This document shows, piece by piece, positions 42,635 to 50,994 of a DNA stretch of 64,000 nt. Both the position numbers and the translations under genes were made by a program. Source of the stretch: Candidatus Poribacteria bacterium (lineage in GTDB: Bacteria; Poribacteria; WGA-4E; WGA-3G); contig JAJEAG010000055.1 of the NCBI GenBank assembly GCA_022824265.1, positions 1-64,000 on the forward strand. The letters are read 5' to 3'. The stretch's first letter is position 1. Each line of letters opens with the position of its first letter. The notes under the pieces are model-generated. The model was not told the DNA's origin. It did not search any database and saw nothing but the letters and a program-made list of their open reading frames with translations.

Positions 42635-44050
42635 TCAACTTTGGAAACTATTTTTAGTATAGTTAATATATTCAATTAACAAAGCAAGCGTAATACCGAG
42701 ACACAACCCAACAACTCCTGCCAATATAACAATCAGCTTGTGTTGTGGACTAACTGGAACCTTTCTCGGTACAGCGATGTCTACAATCTCAATCCCACCT
42801 TTCTGGTTAGGTGTAACATCGGTCTCAGCACTTATAATCTCGGATTCAAGATAACGTTTTTCAATTTCTTCCTTTATTGATCCAGCGAGTTCTATTTTTG
42901 TGCGTAGTTGCGTCAAGGTATGTTGATTTTCAGGGATTTGGTTTAATAACTTTTGCAATTCTCCGTTGGTATCTTGTAATTCTTTCCTGAGTTGTATTGT
43001 TTCATTCTCATAACCATTTATAATTGGTGGCAATTCAATAAGTTGATTTTGTATATAGGTATAATGTGCAGAGGTTCCAAATGTGTTGGTAGTAGTTGTT
43101 TGGGGAGTAGTTTCAACTTGATTCTGGATATTATCTATTTGCGCATCTAAACCCGCAATTTCATGGGGACTTTTTCCAACTTTTTCACTATCACCGATGC
43201 GCTGAGTTTCTAAATCAATAATTTTCTCTTGCTGGTGTAGCCAAAGTGGATTCAGATTATGAGTTTCCGAGATTTGTGCCTGTTTTGGAAGGTTTTCAAG
43301 TTGGGTTTTATAATGGGTTAATTGCCCACGTGCGGTGTGAAGTGCCTGTTCAGAGATCCCAAGACGTTCCTGCAATTTCCGATCCTGTTCCAACAAATTT
43401 GCTAACATAGGGTACCACGTCTCAGGACTCCTATTTTCACGGATGAAGTTACGGGTTTCGCTTATGAGTTGTTGTATTTCTGTATCAATTTCTGCTCGTT
43501 TCTGCTGTAAAAATTTCTGACGTCTTGCCAACTTCGTTTTTTCATCTTTACTACGTAGCGTTTGCATGTCTCGTGCCAGTTGATTAACCAGAAGTGCTGC
43601 GTTGCGCTCTCCTCCTTCGGACTCGGTTAATTCAATTGACAACTCAATATAATCTGCCTCAGGGTCTATCTGTGCTTTCAATTTACGCCTTAGGTTCCCA
43701 ACACTTGGGAAGTGTCGTATACCTCCCAAGTTATTTTCTTCCAAGTTTTCAACCGCAGCATTTAGCATTGATTCCGTTGAAAATCTTTTACTAATTGTTG
43801 CCATATCTCTCCTGTCCATACCACCTGAAAATACCGATTGAAACAAATTAGCAGAGGAGATAGGAGAGGTAGAGCTTGATTGGATCAGACGCATTGACGT
43901 GGAAGCCGAATATGTTTTAGGAATACGAAGTGAAATGACCAAGGCAGTTCCTAAAACCAATAATGTACATAAGCAAATTACAAATACATGCTTCCGAACA
44001 AAATGTAGATAGTCATGCAACGGTTCCTCTTTTTGAGGCATGTATGTCAA
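42635..44050 (-). CDS. Wzz/chain-length-determinant family protein
   Basis: 471 residues with a transmembrane segment near the N-terminus (about 22-42, VFVICLCTLLVLGTALVISL), the Wzz motif (SLRIPKTYSASTSMRLIQSS), a long coiled-coil middle (about 170-400, KTKLARRQKFLQQKRAEIDT onward), and a second membrane segment at 443-463 with the preceding Pro-rich PRKVPVSPQHKLIVILAGVV. Such proteins set the length of capsular or O-antigen polysaccharide in the inner membrane. There is no cytoplasmic tyrosine kinase domain. No glycosyltransferase is nearby; the gene sits among envelope proteins. It follows the 186-residue lipoprotein gene. Confidence 0.87.
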   Translation of the reverse strand: MTYMPQKEEPLHDYLHFVRKHVFVICLCTLLVLGTALVISLRIPKTYSASTSMRLIQSSSTSPISSANLFQSVFSGGMDRRDMATISKRFSTESMLNAAVENLEENNLGGIRHFPSVGNLRRKLKAQIDPEADYIELSIELTESEGGERNAALLVNQLARDMQTLRSKDEKTKLARRQKFLQQKRAEIDTEIQQLISETRNFIRENRSPETWYPMLANLLEQDRKLQERLGISEQALHTARGQLTHYKTQLENLPKQAQISETHNLNPLWLHQQEKIIDLETQRIGDSEKVGKSPHEIAGLDAQIDNIQNQVETTPQTTTTNTFGTSAHYTYIQNQLIELPPIINGYENETIQLRKELQDTNGELQKLLNQIPENQHTLTQLRTKIELAGSIKEEIEKRYLESEIISAETDVTPNQKGGIEIVDIAVPRKVPVSPQHKLIVILAGVVGLCLGITLALLIEYINYTKNSFQS

Positions 44051-44104
44051 TTTTCGTCGAAGAATCGAGAGAAAATTGTCCTCCTTCCTTAAAACTGTTT
44101 AAGT

Positions 44105-44665
44105 TTATAAATTGTTAGCAACGCGAATTTCTTCATCGTTGAAGGCTTCGTCATACCATTCGGTAATACGCCATTCACCGTCTCTTTTCTCAAAGATAAA
44201 CAGGTTGTCACCTTCCGCGAACCAGCCTGTGTATCCACCTTCAAGCGATTCACCATCTGCCACAAATCCTTGGATTCGGTAATGATTTCTAACTTCGGCT
44301 TGATCCCCATCTTCATTTATAGATATTTCTGGCGGAACAGAAAGTTCTATTTCAATATCCTGAAACCTACTAAAGACGCGAGTCGCAGAATCACGTTCGT
44401 CTCTGATATCGTCAAACAACAGATCATCTGTTTTGTCACCATCAGTACCCATATCAGATTCATAGCGGAACCCTTGTGCCCAATATGCACTCATATAGGT
44501 TTCAACATCTTCAGTTTCATAACCTTCACGCCACCGTTTCAAAACCCCGTTAATAGCCAAAAAGTCTTCGGGCGGCACTTGATTCACTTTATCAACATCT
44601 CCGCATCCGATAAAAAATGCTACTAAAACGAGCATACTGCTTATTTTTGCTAATTCCTTTAACAT
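44105..44665 (-). CDS. lipoprotein with NTF2/SnoaL-like domain
   Basis: 186 residues. Lipoprotein signal MLKELAKISSMLVLVAFFIG with C21 in GCGD. The mature part resembles an NTF2-like (SnoaL-type) fold: an N-terminal helix pair (AINGVLKRWREGYETEDVET), YWAQGFRY, and strands ending in GDNLFIFEKRDGEWRITEWY. The fold assignment rests on this pattern, not on a search. Ligand unknown. It lies 54 bases upstream of the Wzz-like gene and 18 bases after the DUF5683 gene, presumably in one operon. Confidence 0.7.
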   Translation of the reverse strand: MLKELAKISSMLVLVAFFIGCGDVDKVNQVPPEDFLAINGVLKRWREGYETEDVETYMSAYWAQGFRYESDMGTDGDKTDDLLFDDIRDERDSATRVFSRFQDIEIELSVPPEISINEDGDQAEVRNHYRIQGFVADGESLEGGYTGWFAEGDNLFIFEKRDGEWRITEWYDEAFNDEEIRVANNL

Positions 44666-44683
44666 ATTAATCTAACCTCCAAA

Positions 44684-45235
44684 TTAAAATGTCTTGACGA
44701 TTCCTAAATAGAGTCGTGATGGATTAATTCCAACTTGGAGCCCCAATTTCTCAATATTTTGTGCATCCTCTTGAATTGAGCGAACTTGTGAGTTAGCATT
44801 ATAAAAGTTCGCACTTACATAAGAATCTATAATACTATATGCCCAGATTCCTATACCTGTGTAAATAAAAAACATTCTGAGTTTATATCTCTGATTTGCT
44901 TTGTCGTAACTTGCTAATACAACCTCAGAATTATCTGGTTCATAACTTGCAGTGAGTATGTAGTTGTCATATTGACTTTGTAAAGATTGATTTGCGAAAT
45001 ATGCACCAACTGCTGAAGTTCCAATTCCGAGAAGAATTAAACTTCCACGAAAGTAGTTGCGACTATGAAATTGTCCCCAACTGGGAAAAATAGTTGAACG
45101 GACCATTGTACCAATCGGTGAAATAAGTCTTATAGATTTTTCAGGCTCAGCGGGAACATTTAGGTTGTTAACCTCTTGAGCGAAACAAAATTGTATGCTC
45201 AACAACAAAATCAGAAGGGTCAATAAAAAACGCAT
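44684..45235 (-). CDS. DUF5683-like envelope protein
   Basis: 183 residues. Signal peptide MRFLLTLLILLLSIQFCFAQ, then the family block SPIGTMVRSTIFPSWGQFHS (residues ~40-60) followed by two hydrophobic segments (GSLILLGIGTSAVGAYFAN and LRMFFIYTGIGIWAYSIIDS). The P-x-x-GQ block and the paired helices fit DUF5683. Function unknown. The gene lies between the NTF2-like lipoprotein and the 526-residue secreted protein on the same strand. Confidence 0.75.
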   Translation of the reverse strand: MRFLLTLLILLLSIQFCFAQEVNNLNVPAEPEKSIRLISPIGTMVRSTIFPSWGQFHSRNYFRGSLILLGIGTSAVGAYFANQSLQSQYDNYILTASYEPDNSEVVLASYDKANQRYKLRMFFIYTGIGIWAYSIIDSYVSANFYNANSQVRSIQEDAQNIEKLGLQVGINPSRLYLGIVKTF

Positions 45236-45256
45236 TAATTCCTCTTATTGTTGACA

Positions 45257-45285
45257 ATGCCTCGCGCAAAAAATGCACGAGGCAT
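45257..45285 (-). terminator. weak hairpin between DUF5683 and the secreted protein gene
   Basis: ATGCCTCG (45257-45264) pairs with CGAGGCAT (45278-45285), with an inner GCA/TGC pair around an A5 loop. No strong T-tract is present on the minus strand. It may attenuate transcription into the downstream gene. Confidence 0.4.
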
Positions 45286-45321
45286 CATATATGTCAATAT
45301 CACTATATTACTTCTGCTGGT

Positions 45322-46902
45322 TTATCTTCTTCGTTTTGACCTCTCGGATGTGGATGTCCGACTCCGAGTAGTGCTTTTATCGTCATCGTCGTCATCATTA
45401 CTCGAACTTGAACTTGTTGATGTTCGAGTAGGGGTTGATGATTGAGTGCGTGAACTGGACGATGGAGTACGACTAACCCTTTGTGGTTGGGTTCGCGTCG
45501 GAGTAGACCTTGATGACGTAACAGTTGAGTTACGTTGTTTTGTTCGGTCTGTGATACTACTCGTCCGTGAACTTGACGAAGTACTCGTCCGACTTGAAGA
45601 AGATAACGATCTTCTTTGATATGTGGAAGATCTATCATTTATTGCTGAAGTTCTACTCCTGTTTGTATTCACACTTGAACGTGAATTAAGTATCAGTCTA
45701 CGTTGTCTGTCTGTTGTCTGGACTGAAGAACGTGTCCTACTACTATATGACCGGACAGCATCATTCTGTTGAGGTGTTAACCTCGCAACTGATGCTCGTT
45801 GTTTTTGAGAAATGATGGTTGACCTGCTAACACGTTCTGTTGAGGGTGGTGCTTGCCTTCGATGGTTTTCTACTACAGCACGAACATCAGTCTGAGTTTG
45901 TGTCCGTTCTGCAGTTCGCGAAGGTGTTGCTAACCGACTCCGAGAATATTGCTTGCGTACCGATTCGTGTTTTGCACTCCATCTATTTAACTGTGTTCGT
46001 TTCCGATATACTGGTGTAACCCTGCCATAACTACCATAATAATAAGGTGAGTGGTAATAAACATATCGTGATGGGTAGTATGTACGGTAACGTCCTAAAT
46101 ATCCGCCATAATAGGAGCGGATTGTAAGGAAATTATGATCATAGACAGGGTAACTCCAACACAAGTAGGAGTTGTATCCAGAGTGGTAGAAAATAGGTCC
46201 ATCGTAAAAGTATAGATAAGTATATCTATTCCATGGACGCCAACGGTACGTTGGAGTATAGTGCTGAATTACACGGACTTTAGGTGCTCTGCGATATGTT
46301 GAAACTTCAATATATTCAATATCAAGTTGTTCGCCACCTTCAGCAACAATATGAAGCTCCATCCACCCTCGGTCAACATGTCCTGCGACAGGTATCTTGA
46401 TAGTTTCAGAACGGTTTTTTGCACGTAGGACAAAGGTATCACCATACCTTGTTTCCGATGCATTTTGGTCGTTGTACCCCCGACGTGTCGTTTCACGTTT
46501 AAGGTTACGAATCCAAACACGTCCTGCAATAGGTTCATAATGATCGTTTATTTCAAACTTGTTCGGTTCACCTCTGTACCGTACTAATATTTCAATAGAT
46601 TGCGCACTGCTTGGTATCTCAAAAAGGTATACACCACTTGCAATTGCAAATTCATAGTTATCCGGTTCTTGATGTGTACTTGCCCATGCGGTAAGCCGCA
46701 TTCCATCTTCAAAAATAGGGCTGGCAGTGATTGTTGCGTTGCCACGTTCTATCCATTCATCTACGTCACTTGCGATTCTGTGTTCACGACTCAATCTGTC
46801 AGTGTAATAGTCGTAATCGGCTAAACTCACTGATGCTAATGTTCCTAATAGCATACAGCCGAGGAGTCCTGCGATTGTTAAAGTAAAAATTCGTTTTATC
46901 AT
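45322..46902 (-). CDS. secreted Tyr/Arg-rich protein with Ser/Arg/Thr low-complexity tail
   Basis: 526 residues. Signal peptide of about 28 residues (IAGLLGCMLLGTLASVSLA). Residues ~30-210 form a beta-rich part, possibly sugar- or lectin-like (VDEWIERGNATITASPIFED). Residues 215-290 are extremely tyrosine-rich (YYGGYLGRYRTYYPSRYVYY). Residues 295-526 are Arg/Ser/Thr-rich low complexity with a short NDDDDDDDK acidic run near the end (SSSSSNDDDDDDKSTTRSRT). The composition suggests an extracellular structural or surface-coating protein. No family recognised. It is first in the minus-strand envelope run. Confidence 0.75.
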   Translation of the reverse strand: MIKRIFTLTIAGLLGCMLLGTLASVSLADYDYYTDRLSREHRIASDVDEWIERGNATITASPIFEDGMRLTAWASTHQEPDNYEFAIASGVYLFEIPSSAQSIEILVRYRGEPNKFEINDHYEPIAGRVWIRNLKRETTRRGYNDQNASETRYGDTFVLRAKNRSETIKIPVAGHVDRGWMELHIVAEGGEQLDIEYIEVSTYRRAPKVRVIQHYTPTYRWRPWNRYTYLYFYDGPIFYHSGYNSYLCWSYPVYDHNFLTIRSYYGGYLGRYRTYYPSRYVYYHSPYYYGSYGRVTPVYRKRTQLNRWSAKHESVRKQYSRSRLATPSRTAERTQTQTDVRAVVENHRRQAPPSTERVSRSTIISQKQRASVARLTPQQNDAVRSYSSRTRSSVQTTDRQRRLILNSRSSVNTNRSRTSAINDRSSTYQRRSLSSSSRTSTSSSSRTSSITDRTKQRNSTVTSSRSTPTRTQPQRVSRTPSSSSRTQSSTPTRTSTSSSSSNDDDDDDKSTTRSRTSTSERSKRRR

Positions 46903-47279
46903 GAGAACTCTCCTAAGTAAGCATCTTATACCATCGTGGATAATTGATGGTTAACAAGATCAATTAATATATCTATTTCTTCTGTTCTATCTCGATTAAT
47001 TCTGTTATTACTCATCCTTGTTTTAGGTTATTGTGGATCTGATATAAATAAGGTTTCCATCTTAATATCGCTTTTTCTATCATAATTGACAAAATTATAC
47101 TATTTCTTGACATAATTGTCAAGCGTTATAATACGCGTCAAATAACAGAAGGTTCTCTCTGAAATCTAACTACGGTAAATTTTAGAATTAAATTGGACAC
47201 TTTGCAACTGCGTGGTTGGGAAACCTCGCCTACCGTTGAGAAAAGTGTATGTTTATTTTCTAATTCACCATATATTATA
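46903..47279. other. 377-base intergenic region, AT-rich with TTGACA repeats
   Basis: No gene. Several TTGACA/TTGTCA words near 47080-47125 (TTGACATAATTGTCAA is a 16-bp palindrome) precede TATAAT at 47127-47132 on the + strand, but spacing is only 14 bases. Minus-strand promoters of the secreted protein gene should lie here. A GGTTGGGAAACCTCGCCTAC repeat-like piece is near 47213. Confidence 0.4.
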
Positions 47280-48020
47280 TTACGACTTTGGTGTGAGTTT
47301 GATACCCCGTTTTTGCGCTTGCTCGCGCGCCAGAGGGGTAATGATAGTAGGTTTAGTATAAACCAACTCTTGGACATTGGATGCCAGGTCCGCGATAACA
47401 GCTGCACTGATCACAGGGGTTGTTATATTTGCAAGATTTGGCAAACCACCTTCACGAACTGTTTCCGCAATCTGATTAACTGTTATCCATTGAACGCCAA
47501 ATTCAGTTAACGTGTTTACATGTTCTGGCTCAATTTGGTCAAGAGTGTGTGAATTTTTATTTACATACTTTTTTATATTCGTAAGGTCTGATGCTGCTAT
47601 AACCCGTTTTCCGCAACAAAGTGCATGGTAGACCAAATAGGTACAAGGTGTATCTACTATCTTCAAAGCCAATTTTCCAGCCATTGGATAGGAAAGTGCA
47701 GGTAGGACAATCTGCGTATAACTTTCAACAATAGATGGAATATCAGTTAACTCATTTTCCAGTAATATGTTTTCTTCACCAAAAGTCGAATTAATAAGTT
47801 CCAGATTTACTACTTTAGTTGCAAGTTCGGATAAAATAATTCGAATATTCCATCCTTCCTGCATACATGTTTGGAATTGTTGAAGTATCTGTTCTAATGG
47901 AAGTTGTGTTGCGCCGAGTATTGACAGCAGATGTTTTTCGGATTCTTGTGTGCTATTGTTATGTTCCTGAAGCACTCGCTCAACTATTTTTTCAATTTGG
48001 TTGATCTGTTCTGGTGTCAT
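47280..48020 (-). CDS. BMC-associated flavoprotein (PF02441-like)
   Basis: 246 residues. The N-terminal amphipathic helix (TPEQINQIEKIVERVLQEH) resembles a microcompartment encapsulation peptide, followed by a linker. The body has the flavoprotein-like segments QIVLPALSYPMAGKLALKIV, DTPCTYLVYHALCCGKRVIA and the C-terminal NITTPVISAAVIADLA. Proteins of this family occur in BMC operons of PVC-type bacteria. It is the last gene of the BMC-H, PduL, flavoprotein operon (2-base gap to PduL). It probably acts inside the shell; substrate unknown. Confidence 0.75.
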   Translation of the reverse strand: MTPEQINQIEKIVERVLQEHNNSTQESEKHLLSILGATQLPLEQILQQFQTCMQEGWNIRIILSELATKVVNLELINSTFGEENILLENELTDIPSIVESYTQIVLPALSYPMAGKLALKIVDTPCTYLVYHALCCGKRVIAASDLTNIKKYVNKNSHTLDQIEPEHVNTLTEFGVQWITVNQIAETVREGGLPNLANITTPVISAAVIADLASNVQELVYTKPTIITPLAREQAQKRGIKLTPKS

Positions 48021-48022
48021 GT

Positions 48023-48730
48023 TTAGTCGCGTAGTAGTTCAACAGCTTCGCCACCTTTCAAACCAGCGGCGTTTGAATCATCAGTGTCCAGATGCATCTG
48101 AAGCACATAAGATTCATGAATTTTCGGACGGATATTTTCAAATGTTAATGCACGTTCACCCGGTATACGAATTTTTAATTCATCTGTTTCTGCGATACCA
48201 AACGCTACAGCCTGCTCAGGTTTCATGTGAATATGTCTCGCTGCACAGATTGCACCTTCTTCTAAATAAACACTTCCAGCAGGACCTACGAGTGTTATCG
48301 CTTCAGCCCCATCAAGATCGCCTGAATCCCTTATAGGTGGGTCTATACCGAGGCGGATTGCCTCTGTCTTTGCGACCTCTACTTGTGAATAATCTCGTAC
48401 CGGACCAAGAATACGAACATGTTCAATGGCACGCATCCGTTTACCAACGACAGTAACTGTTTCATTTGCAGCAAACGCTTCGGGTTGGTAAAGTGGGGCA
48501 TAGACAGTAAGTTGATGTCCAGTACCGTAAAGGATTTCAAGGTCTTCCTGTGTCACGTGCGCATGTCTTGCAGAAACACCGACAGGTATTTTCTGCTCTG
48601 CTAATGCCACATCACATGCACGATTACCCGCGTCACAAGTTCGCAAAGCACACCCGCTACAAGATTGGTCATTAGACAATTGATCCACTACTCTGCGGGT
48701 AATTAGTTTGACTAAGTCTGTGTCATGCAT
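48023..48730 (-). CDS. pduL: phosphate propanoyltransferase PduL
   Basis: 235 residues. An N-terminal encapsulation-like helix (MHDTDLVKLITRRVVDQLSN) is followed by a cysteine-rich linker (C24-x2-C27-x4-C32-x6-C39) that is not part of the core fold. The PduL domain follows: VGVSARHAHVTQEDLEILYG with zinc histidines H56 and H58, and AARHIHMKPEQAVAFG with the second H-x-H. It transfers acyl groups from CoA to phosphate inside a microcompartment. It lies between the shell gene (36 bases) and the flavoprotein gene (2 bases). No aldehyde dehydrogenase is in the window. Confidence 0.93.
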   Translation of the reverse strand: MHDTDLVKLITRRVVDQLSNDQSCSGCALRTCDAGNRACDVALAEQKIPVGVSARHAHVTQEDLEILYGTGHQLTVYAPLYQPEAFAANETVTVVGKRMRAIEHVRILGPVRDYSQVEVAKTEAIRLGIDPPIRDSGDLDGAEAITLVGPAGSVYLEEGAICAARHIHMKPEQAVAFGIAETDELKIRIPGERALTFENIRPKIHESYVLQMHLDTDDSNAAGLKGGEAVELLRD

Positions 48731-48766
48731 CTTAACTATGTTTCGTATGTATTCATGGAACTAAGA

Positions 48767-49039
48767 TTAACTTGGTAGAATAGTTTCAACATCGTTGTGT
48801 GGTCTTGGGATCACATGGACTGAAACAACTTCGCCTACACGTGCAGCAGCTTCTGCACCAACATCTGTAGCTGCTTTCACTGCACCTACATCCCCACGCA
48901 CTATCACAGTGACATATCCGCCACCAATTTGTTGGTACCCGACGAGTCGAACATTCGCAGCCTTTACCATTGCATCAGCTGCCTCAATGCTGCCAATCAA
49001 TCCTCTTGTCTCAACCAATCCTAATGCTTCTCCAGTCAT
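48767..49039 (-). CDS. bacterial microcompartment hexameric shell protein (BMC-H)
   Basis: 90 residues, the usual single BMC domain: [23 protein letters not shown], the pore-region [27 protein letters not shown], and a short C-terminal extension [20 protein letters not shown]-like. It builds the facets of a protein shell. It is the first gene of a three-gene minus-strand operon with PduL and a flavoprotein. No vertex pentamer gene and no second shell gene are present in the window, so the shell must be completed from elsewhere. The start ATG at 49039 follows AATAGGAGAAACAGGTATCA on the minus strand. Confidence 0.95.
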   Translation of the reverse strand: MTGEALGLVETRGLIGSIEAADAMVKAANVRLVGYQQIGGGYVTVIVRGDVGAVKAATDVGAEAAARVGEVVSVHVIPRPHNDVETILPS

Positions 49040-49114
49040 ATTGATACCTGTTTCTCCTATTGTGTTATGTGTATGTATGTATCCGATGTTTTAAGTATAT
49101 CAGAAATCCGTATT

Positions 49115-49993
49115 TTATTCAAGTAAAAATTGGCTGAAGAGCCCGGAAATCCTCTTAACATCGTGTCGTGCTTTGTCAATCTGGTTGTTTTTCTTTAATG
49201 CTACGGCACGCCATAGATAAATAGGGATTAATTCATACTGTTCATTTTCCCAGTTATCAATTGCCTCTGTTAACAGTTCAATAGACTTGGTTAAATCGGC
49301 ATCTTTCAAATTTTGTTGTCCCAAATCTCCATAAATATCACTGCGATTCAGATACGCAATTGCGAAGTGCGGTTGCATTTCAATGGCTTTGTCAAAATCC
49401 GCTAATGCGTGTTTTTGCGATTCGTCTTTCTTTTTTGATAATAGATACTTTTTGTGATATGCTCTGCCGCGATTGTTGTAGACAATCGCAGTAGGACGGT
49501 GCTTAACAATGTCAGTATAATCGCGAATTGCCTCATCAGGTTTTCCTGACTGCAGATAACATTTTGCACGATTTGACAGGACAAGAGCATTTTTTCTTGC
49601 TTTGAGTGATTCGGTGTAATCGTCAATAGCACGTGGAATATCATTTAAGGCACGGTAAACGTCTCCACGACTGGCATAAGCATCGGCTATATACTGCTTG
49701 AGTGATATGGTCTGTGTATAATCCGCTATTGCATCTTTGTATCGTGCCAAATAGTAGTAGGCACGTCCACGATTGATATATGCTTCTGCATATTTTGGCT
49801 CAATCTCAATTGCGCGGGTTAGTTCGGCTATGGATCGGTAAAATTCTCCTTTTCCAAGCAATTGTGTTCCGTCAGTTAGGTGTTTATCTGCATCACTGTC
49901 AAACCCTTTTAGTCTTTCCCATGATACGAAGCGCGATGCAAGAATAATCGTCAGAATCAGAATAGGGGTCATTATGTAGATTAACGCACGCAT
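49115..49993 (-). CDS. membrane-anchored TPR protein
   Basis: 292 residues. An N-terminal membrane segment (about 4-25, LIYIMTPILILTIILASRFV) is followed by six to seven tetratricopeptide repeats (about 40-250: AELTRAIEIEPKYAEAYINR, AIADYTQTISLKQYIADAYA, AIDDYTESLKARKNALVLSN and so on). TPRs bind partner proteins; the partner is unknown. It is the last of the serpin-to-TPR operon (17 bases after the phosphoesterase). The BMC operon begins 75 bases further on, in the same direction, so read-through is possible. Confidence 0.88.
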   Translation of the reverse strand: MRALIYIMTPILILTIILASRFVSWERLKGFDSDADKHLTDGTQLLGKGEFYRSIAELTRAIEIEPKYAEAYINRGRAYYYLARYKDAIADYTQTISLKQYIADAYASRGDVYRALNDIPRAIDDYTESLKARKNALVLSNRAKCYLQSGKPDEAIRDYTDIVKHRPTAIVYNNRGRAYHKKYLLSKKKDESQKHALADFDKAIEMQPHFAIAYLNRSDIYGDLGQQNLKDADLTKSIELLTEAIDNWENEQYELIPIYLWRAVALKKNNQIDKARHDVKRISGLFSQFLLE

Positions 49994-50010
49994 ACAACGA
50001 CACTCTACTA

Positions 50011-50988
50011 TTATTTCGGGTAGAGAAGATGAATGTTAACACCGAATTGTAATTCATCAACAGAGGAATAGTTTTTGGCTAAATCAATTTCTATATAGGT
50101 TTGTCCACCTTTGGTTCCGCTGTAACCTGTGGAAAAGATGAGCTGTTTTCCTCCGAGTCTGACTACACCATCTTTAACATTTCTTGGTGGGAAAAGTCCC
50201 ACGGGGGTATGTCCAACAACTAAAAATCTTGCATTGAGAGCGTTGAGAAAGTTCTCGGTATGTTTCAATGTATATCCGCCAAACATGACTATTTTTGATC
50301 GGTCCCATAGCATCTCATCCAGTGTATCTTTAGCGGGTGTAACAAGGTCTGATATGCTATTAATATTACGCGCTGGACCTGCATGAACTGCGACAAATCC
50401 CTTTTTACCGATAACGACTGTTGGAAGGTTCATAATAAAATCAAAATGTTTATCAGTCATTCGCTCTATGAAATTAAATTGTTTATAGTAACTACCGTTT
50501 ATGCTGTTGTATAATCTATCAATGAAAATCTTTCTATTATCATCGGACATTCCGCTTCTTTTCATCACAGCGTAAGTGTCTGCTGCCGCGAATTCATGGT
50601 TTCCTCTAATATAGATAAGTCTCTTCCCATTATCCCCAAGTTGTTGCTGTATTTCAATCACACGGTTAACAATTTGTATGTCGCCATAAGGTGGTTCAGG
50701 CTTTTCATCTGGTTTATAATCAATCACATCCCCAAGCATAATTCCATAAACATCTTCACCTGCTTCTATACGTTCAATCAGTCGTGTTTGTCTAAGCCAC
50801 TGATTAAAATCGTTCCAGTGTGCATGTAGGTCAGCAATAATATAGACAGTGCCGTGGTCAGGCAGGACGACTACGTGTCCATCTCGTGTGTACTCATTAG
50901 GATATTGTGATAGGTTTTTCGGTTGTGCATTTGCAACCATTGTGAAACATACGAGCAAAAGGGTGATGGGAAAAAGGTAAGTATTCAT
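50011..50988 (-). CDS. secreted calcineurin-like metallophosphoesterase
   Basis: 325 residues. Signal peptide MNTYLFPITLLLVCFTMVANA. The metal-binding motifs of the calcineurin-like fold are in order: IADLHAHW (D-x-H), GDVIDY (GD), RGNHEF (GNHE), VAVHAGP and VVGHTPVG (GH-x-x). It hydrolyses a phosphomonoester or diester in the periplasm or outside the cell. It lies 6 bases after the peptidase gene and 17 bases before the TPR gene; all five genes from 49115 to 54491 share one direction and tight spacing. Confidence 0.92.
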   Translation of the reverse strand: MNTYLFPITLLLVCFTMVANAQPKNLSQYPNEYTRDGHVVVLPDHGTVYIIADLHAHWNDFNQWLRQTRLIERIEAGEDVYGIMLGDVIDYKPDEKPEPPYGDIQIVNRVIEIQQQLGDNGKRLIYIRGNHEFAAADTYAVMKRSGMSDDNRKIFIDRLYNSINGSYYKQFNFIERMTDKHFDFIMNLPTVVIGKKGFVAVHAGPARNINSISDLVTPAKDTLDEMLWDRSKIVMFGGYTLKHTENFLNALNARFLVVGHTPVGLFPPRNVKDGVVRLGGKQLIFSTGYSGTKGGQTYIEIDLAKNYSSVDELQFGVNIHLLYPK

Positions 50989-50994
50989 AGGTAT

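Noticed and set aside
47107-47132. TTGACA...TATAAT pair as a plus-strand promoter
   Set aside because: The spacer is 14 bases, too short, and no plus-strand gene follows; the words belong to a palindromic TTGACA/TTGTCA cluster.
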